The notes below the pieces were generated by a model, which saw nothing but the letters and a program-made list of their open reading frames with translations, made no database searches and was not told where the DNA came from. The translations under genes were made by a program, and so were the position numbers. Shown one piece after another: positions 8,101 to 14,100 of a DNA stretch of 16,055 nucleotides. The stretch's first letter is position 1. The number at the start of each line of letters is the position of its first letter. This DNA comes from JAYPEY01 sp964519245 (GTDB lineage Bacteria > Verrucomicrobiota > Verrucomicrobiia > Limisphaerales > JAYPEY01): the NCBI GenBank assembly GCA_964519245.1, contig CAZFLK010000134.1, positions 1-16,055 of the forward strand, read 5' to 3'.

Positions 8101-11100
8101 GCGTCATTGTGCTTCAACGGCACAACGGTCAACAGCAGCGATGGATTATCCAGCTTCCGGTCGAGCTTGGGCAGCAACTCGTCAATGATCTCGTTGTCGT
8201 CCATGGCCGCTGTGATCAGCAACGCGTTGATGCGGGCGTCCGCGACGATCACCGGCTTGTTCCGATTCCGCTCCGTGCCGCGTGTTGCGGCGTAGCGCGC
8301 GGTGAACAACGAATCGAACGACGACGCCACCGTGCGGGCGTCGGCAAAGTTCAACGGCAACAGGCGTATCGTCCCGCTCAAGGCGGGCGCCGCCGCGTCC
8401 AACCGCTTGGCCAACGACTCCACCAGTTCGAAGCTGTCCTTGCCGCCCGCGATCAGCAGGCTGTTGCTCCGCGCCTCGGGCACGATCAACACGCGCTGCG
8501 CCTCCGCGGCGCCGCGCTTGCCGCCGCCGATGCGGGATATTCGCGAGTCCATCAGGTTCTGAATCGTGGCGGCCAACTCATTCGCATCGGCGTGTTCCAG
8601 CTTCAGGATATGAATGTCGCGCAACTCCAGGGGCAACTCCGTGTCCAACATGGCGAGCAGACTGTCGATCATGGCGAAGGAGGCGTCCGTGCCGGCGACA
8701 ACCAGGGCGTTGCTGCGGGCGTCCACCATGACATTGGGCTTGTCCGCCGTGCGATTCGAGCCCGTCAGGGAACCCGCGTAAACGTCCGTGATGATCGAGC
8801 GCACGGATGTGGCGTCGGCATGCTCCAGCGGATAGATGCGGACCGACGCAATCCCCGAGGCCTCGGGAATATCCAGCTGCTTCACCACCGCCTCGATCAA
8901 GGGCAACGCATCGCTCCGGGCGGCGACAATGAGGACATTCAGGGATTCATCCGCCTGCATCACAATCGCCGCACGAGCCTTGGGCAGCTCCGAGGTGAGA
9001 TCGCCCCCATCCGGATCCACGGTCTTCAAGCGGGTCACAAAGGCGCTGACGCCCTCCGTCCCCGGCACGGCGCCGCCCTCGGCGAAGACGGACTGCAGGA
9101 GCGGCAGGATTTTCACGGCCGATGCATAGCGCAACTGGATCAGTTTGACCTCGGTCAGGAAGCCCTCCTGCTTGCGGTCCATGTCGGCGACGATCTCCTG
9201 CGCCAGGACAACCGCCTCCTTCGCGCCGCTGATGAACACGCTGTTCAGACGCGCGTCGGCGGCCACGTTCAACGGCTTCGCCAGGGCCTTGCCGGAACCC
9301 TGCTCCGGATCGCCCTTGGCCCGCGGCGTCAACCGGGATCCTCGCGAAAAGATATCATTCAAGGTCGCGGCGACCGTCGCGGCGTCGGCGTGCTCCAGGA
9401 CGACCTTGACGACCTCGACCTCTTCATCCGTCGCGGGAATGTCGAGATCCCGGATCATGGTTTCAATCTCATCGATCACCACCGCGCGCCCGATGACCAG
9501 CAGACTGCGATTGCGGTCATAGGGTTCGATCACCAGCGCGTCGCCCGGCTGCGCCGCCTTCAGCTGCTCGGCCATGATGACGATCATGGGGGCCAGCTTC
9601 GCGGCCGGCGCGTTCTTCAGGGGAATCAGGCGATACGCAATCTTGGATTGTTCCCCGGCCTGGTCCAGTTGCTCGATCAGCGATTCCACAGTCAGGTAAT
9701 CCGTCGGCGTGGCGCGCACAATGATGCTTCGCGTGCGCGGCTCCGGCACCACAATCATCTTGGGGGGGCGCGCGCTGCGCTGCTGCGTCCGCTGGCTGTT
9801 GTTCGAGCTGTTGTTGTTGTTGTTGGAGCCGGTTTTCGGCTTCGCCTGTTGCGCGGCCAACGCCTGGGCTTCAAAGCGGAAAAGGTCATTCAAGGTCTTC
9901 GCCACCACGGCGGGGTCCGCCTTCTTCAACGGATAGACATGCAGGTCCGTTTCTCCGGGCAGCGCAAACCACTCCAACTCAAAGATGATCTCGTCCACCT
10001 TGTCCAACTCGGCGCTCGGCCCGGACAACAACAGCATGTTGGTCTTCTTGTCGACAGAGATGACCACCTCGGGCCGGTCGTCCCCGCTCTTCCCTTCCCG
10101 CTTGTCCCCGCCCTCGGGCTTCGCATCGGAGTCATCGGCCTTCGTTGCCTCCTCCGGCGCGTCACCGGCCTCCAAACGCTCTACGAAGGTCAGCTTCCCG
10201 GAATACATCTGGGGATAAAGCGTCTTGAGCATCTCGGCCATCTGCTCCACCGGCACCCGGCTCAGGCTGATCATGCGAATCTGCTGATCCACCTGGACGA
10301 TGCCCTCATCGAACTGCTCGATGAGATCCATGATCTGCGGCATGTCGGAGCGCTTGGCGATAACGGTCAACTGCTCCCCCAGCAGGTCCGTCTCAAGGTA
10401 GGGCTGATCGCGCGCTGAACGATCCGCGTAGAACGCGTCGATCGCATCAATGATCTCGTAGCCGTCGGCCGTCTTCAGCCAGACGAATTGAACATCCTTG
10501 TCCGAACTCTCCGGCGCCTTGTCCAGTTCCGGCAGCAGCTTCTCAATCAACTCAAACTGGTCCGCCTTGGCCGTGATCAGAAGGCGGTTGGTTTCTTCAT
10601 GAATGGTGATGGAAGGCTGCTTGCCGCCGCCATCCTGGCCGCCGGACATCCTCGAGTAGGGGTAATAGCCGTAGAAGGGATAGTAGCGATTGCGGGAACT
10701 GCGCGAACCGCCCGTATCCGCCCCCCCTCCCTTGGACATCAGGTTCTTGATCAATTGCGCCAATAGGGGCTCGATATCGCGCGCCGTGGTGTTCTTCAGC
10801 TGGTAGATTCGCACCTCGGCTTCGCCGCCAATGCTGCCGGTGTCGAGTTTCTTCACGATCTCCATCACCTTGTCCACGGACTCGCGGGGACCGTTCAACA
10901 GCAGGGTCTTGGTTCCCGTGACCGGCGTCACATGCACGGACTTCAACTCCGGATTGGCCCCCTCGGCGTTGATCGTGTCCATCAGCGCGCGCGCGATGGC
11001 CTCGGATTCCCCCTCTTCCAGATGAACCGTCTGAATGACGGCATCGCCATCGCCCTGCGGCGCGTCGATCGTCGCAATGAACTCGGCCACCCGCTTCAAG

Positions 11101-14100
11101 GTCGCCCCATCCGCGTCCACCAACAACGTCTTGTCATCGGGGCCGGGCGTCGTCGTCAACCGACCCGCAGTCCGGCTGCGACTGTAGCGACGGTCAAACA
11201 GCTGGTTGACCATGTCGGCAACCGGGGTGGCGGGGACATGCTTCAGCGTGAACATCTGCACTCGACGTTCCGCGTCGCCCCAGCCTTCCAGCAACTGCCC
11301 CAGGGCGTCGTCGATGAACTTCATGTCCGACGCCCGGGCCGTGATGATCACACGATTGGCGTCGTCATTGCCCATGAACACCGCGTCCGCCTGGTTCCGC
11401 TTGCCGCGCTGCCTCATGTCCGCCTGGTAAAGCTGCCCCAACTGCCGGGCAATCTCGTCAGGATCCGCGTCATGGGTCTTCACGAATCGCGTCACCCGCT
11501 CCTCTCGCGGAATGTCGGTCCCGTCATAATCAGCGATCAACTTCTCGGCGCGGCCCAGGTCCTTCTCATCGCCGGTCAGGATCAACGTGCCGGTCGACCG
11601 ATCGACCGTCGCGCTCACCAACGGAACCGGATACCCCCGTGAGTTGTAGCGCACAATCGCCGTCGACAAAATGGACCGCAAGTTGTCGGGATCCGCATTC
11701 TTCAGCTGGATGAACCTCACCGCGTCATTGCGCGGACGCGCCTTGTCGAGTTGGGCGATGATGGCGTCGATCTCCGCCATCTCCTCCGGAATCGCCGACA
11801 CCAGCAACCGGTTGGTCGAGCGGTCGTCCAAAATCAACGCCTGCGACTCCGGACGCGTCTTCCGCTTCTTCAATTGCGCGCGGTAGAGATCCTTGACGAT
11901 ATCGCCAATATCGTCGGCATCGCCATTGAGAATGTCGTAGACCCGCGTTTCCTTGCGTGTCGCCTTGACCTCTTCAGGAGCAAGCGTCTTGACAATCTCA
12001 TCCACGACTTTCAACTGCTCCTCGTTGCCCGCAATCACGATCTGATCCCCCTCGACCCCCTCCATGACCAGGATGTCGTTGCGCCGCAACTCCGGGCGCG
12101 ACTGGGTTTGATCGTCGAACAGCGAACGAACCTGCTCGACGAGTTCATCCGCCTTGCCATAGCCGACGTTCACAACCTTCATCCGGCGCGGGGCGGCATC
12201 GGGGGCCTTGGAGTCACGATCATAATCCTCAATCAATTTGGCAGCCAAACCGAGGTCGTCCGGAGAACCCGTGATGATCAGCGTGTCGGTCGCGCGATCG
12301 GTTGTCGCCGTCACCTGCGGCAACGGAACGCCGCGCGAGTTGTAACGCACGATCACCCGCTGAAGAATGGAAACGACATCATCCGGATTCGCGTTCTTGA
12401 GCTTGAAAAAGCGGACGGTGTCCTCGCGTGGACTGGCCTTGTCCAACTGGGTGATCATGGAATCAATGGCCTTCAACTCTTCCGGGATGGCGGACACGAT
12501 CAGGCGGTTCGTGGAACGATCGTCGAGAATCAACGCCTCCGTTCCCGGACGCGTTGTTCGGGAGCGGAGCTGCTTTTCATACAAATCACGAACCACGTCG
12601 CCGATGTCATCCGCATCGCCCACCTTGATGTCGTAGACCCGGGTCTCGCGCGCCACGGTCGGCGCCTCCTCCGGCGAAATGGTCTTCACAATCTCGTCCA
12701 CGACCAGCAACTGCTCCTCATTGCCCGAGACGATGATGCGATCGCCGTTCGAACCCTCCATCACCAGGATGTCGTTCTCACGAAGCTCCGGCCGCGACTT
12801 GGCCTGATCCCCAAACAATTCGCGAACTTGCTCCGCGACGTCATCGGCCTCCCCCGGCCCGACTTCAACCACCCGCATCTTGCGGGGCGCGGCGTCCGCA
12901 GGCTGATCCAGCTGTTCAATGATGGAGGCGGCGGCCAAAACATCCTTGGGCTTGCCCGACACAATCACCGTTCGGGTCCCAGCGTCAGCGGAGGCGTTGA
13001 ATTCTTTGGGCGCGTTGGAGGGGCGATACCGGCTGAAGCGATAGTAGCGCATGTAGGAATTGCTGGGGTCCTGACCGGACACGGCCATGGAGACAATCCG
13101 CGCCACAGCCTGCGGGTCGGCATGCTTCAGGACAAAAATCCTCGCCGAGCCTCCCTCGGTGGCGTCCAACTGCAAGGTGTCAACAATCTCCGAAACCGCC
13201 TTCACCTCGGCCTCGTCGCCGGAGACAACCAGCCGGTTGTTGTCATCATCCGCCAAGATCAACGTGCCGGGATCCGCATCTCCGAAACGCTCCTTGGCCC
13301 CATCTTCGTAGAGTCGCTCCACCAGTTTCTGGATATCGTCCGCGTCGCCGCCGTTCAGCTGGAAGACCTTCGTCTGCCGCTTGCCGGATTCCGGCTTGGC
13401 GTCGCTGACGCCGAGTTGCTCGATGATGGCCCCGATCTCCTTCACGTGCTCCGGTTTTCCGGTGACGATCAAACGCCCCATCCGCGAGTCGGCCAGAATT
13501 TGGGCGTCGGCCGGATCATCTCTCGCCTTGTCCTTCCATTGATCCGAGTAAAGCTGCTCGACCAAGGGCTGCAGGCGCTGAACATCGGCGGCGCCGCCAA
13601 CCTCGAAGACCTTGGTCTCGCGCTTGGGCGAGGGAGCCAGGGAAAGCGTAGACACGATCTGGCGAACCTGCGCCACCTGCGCCTCGCTGCCATAGACCAT
13701 CAGGCCGCTTCCCGACGGATCGGCATAGATGCTCGCGGCCGGCCCCGGTTGCTTGGCGGACTGCTCGGCATAAATCTTCTGCACGGTGTCAACCACCTCG
13801 CCCCCGCCCTGCCCCGTCGTCTCAATCCGCTGCAGGGAGCGGCTCGTCCTGGCGGGTTTGACATTGAGAAGGTTGACCACGGTTTCGACCTGCTCCAACA
13901 ACCCCGCCGGCGCCATGACAATCAACTTCCTGCCATCCGGACCGGCTGTAAAACTCACCTGGTCGACGCCGGGCCGATGGGCATTCTGTGACTCAAAAAC
14001 ATTCTGCGCCAGGACGGCAAGACTCGCAGCCTTGCCGTCCCCAACCTCAAACACCTTGAGCCCCCGCTTGGCGGCCGCGCCGGAACCGCCCTTCCCTTGG

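Noticed and set aside
7830..10418. An 862-codon open frame on the plus strand, antisense to the secretin
   Set aside because: It lies entirely inside the secretin gene, its product is rich in His, Arg, Gln and Asp with no domain, and it mirrors the repeat period of the opposite strand. It is a GC-rich shadow frame.
11751..13991. A 746-codon open frame on the plus strand, antisense to the secretin
   Set aside because: Same reasons: biased composition, a periodicity copied from the secretin repeats, and no start signal.
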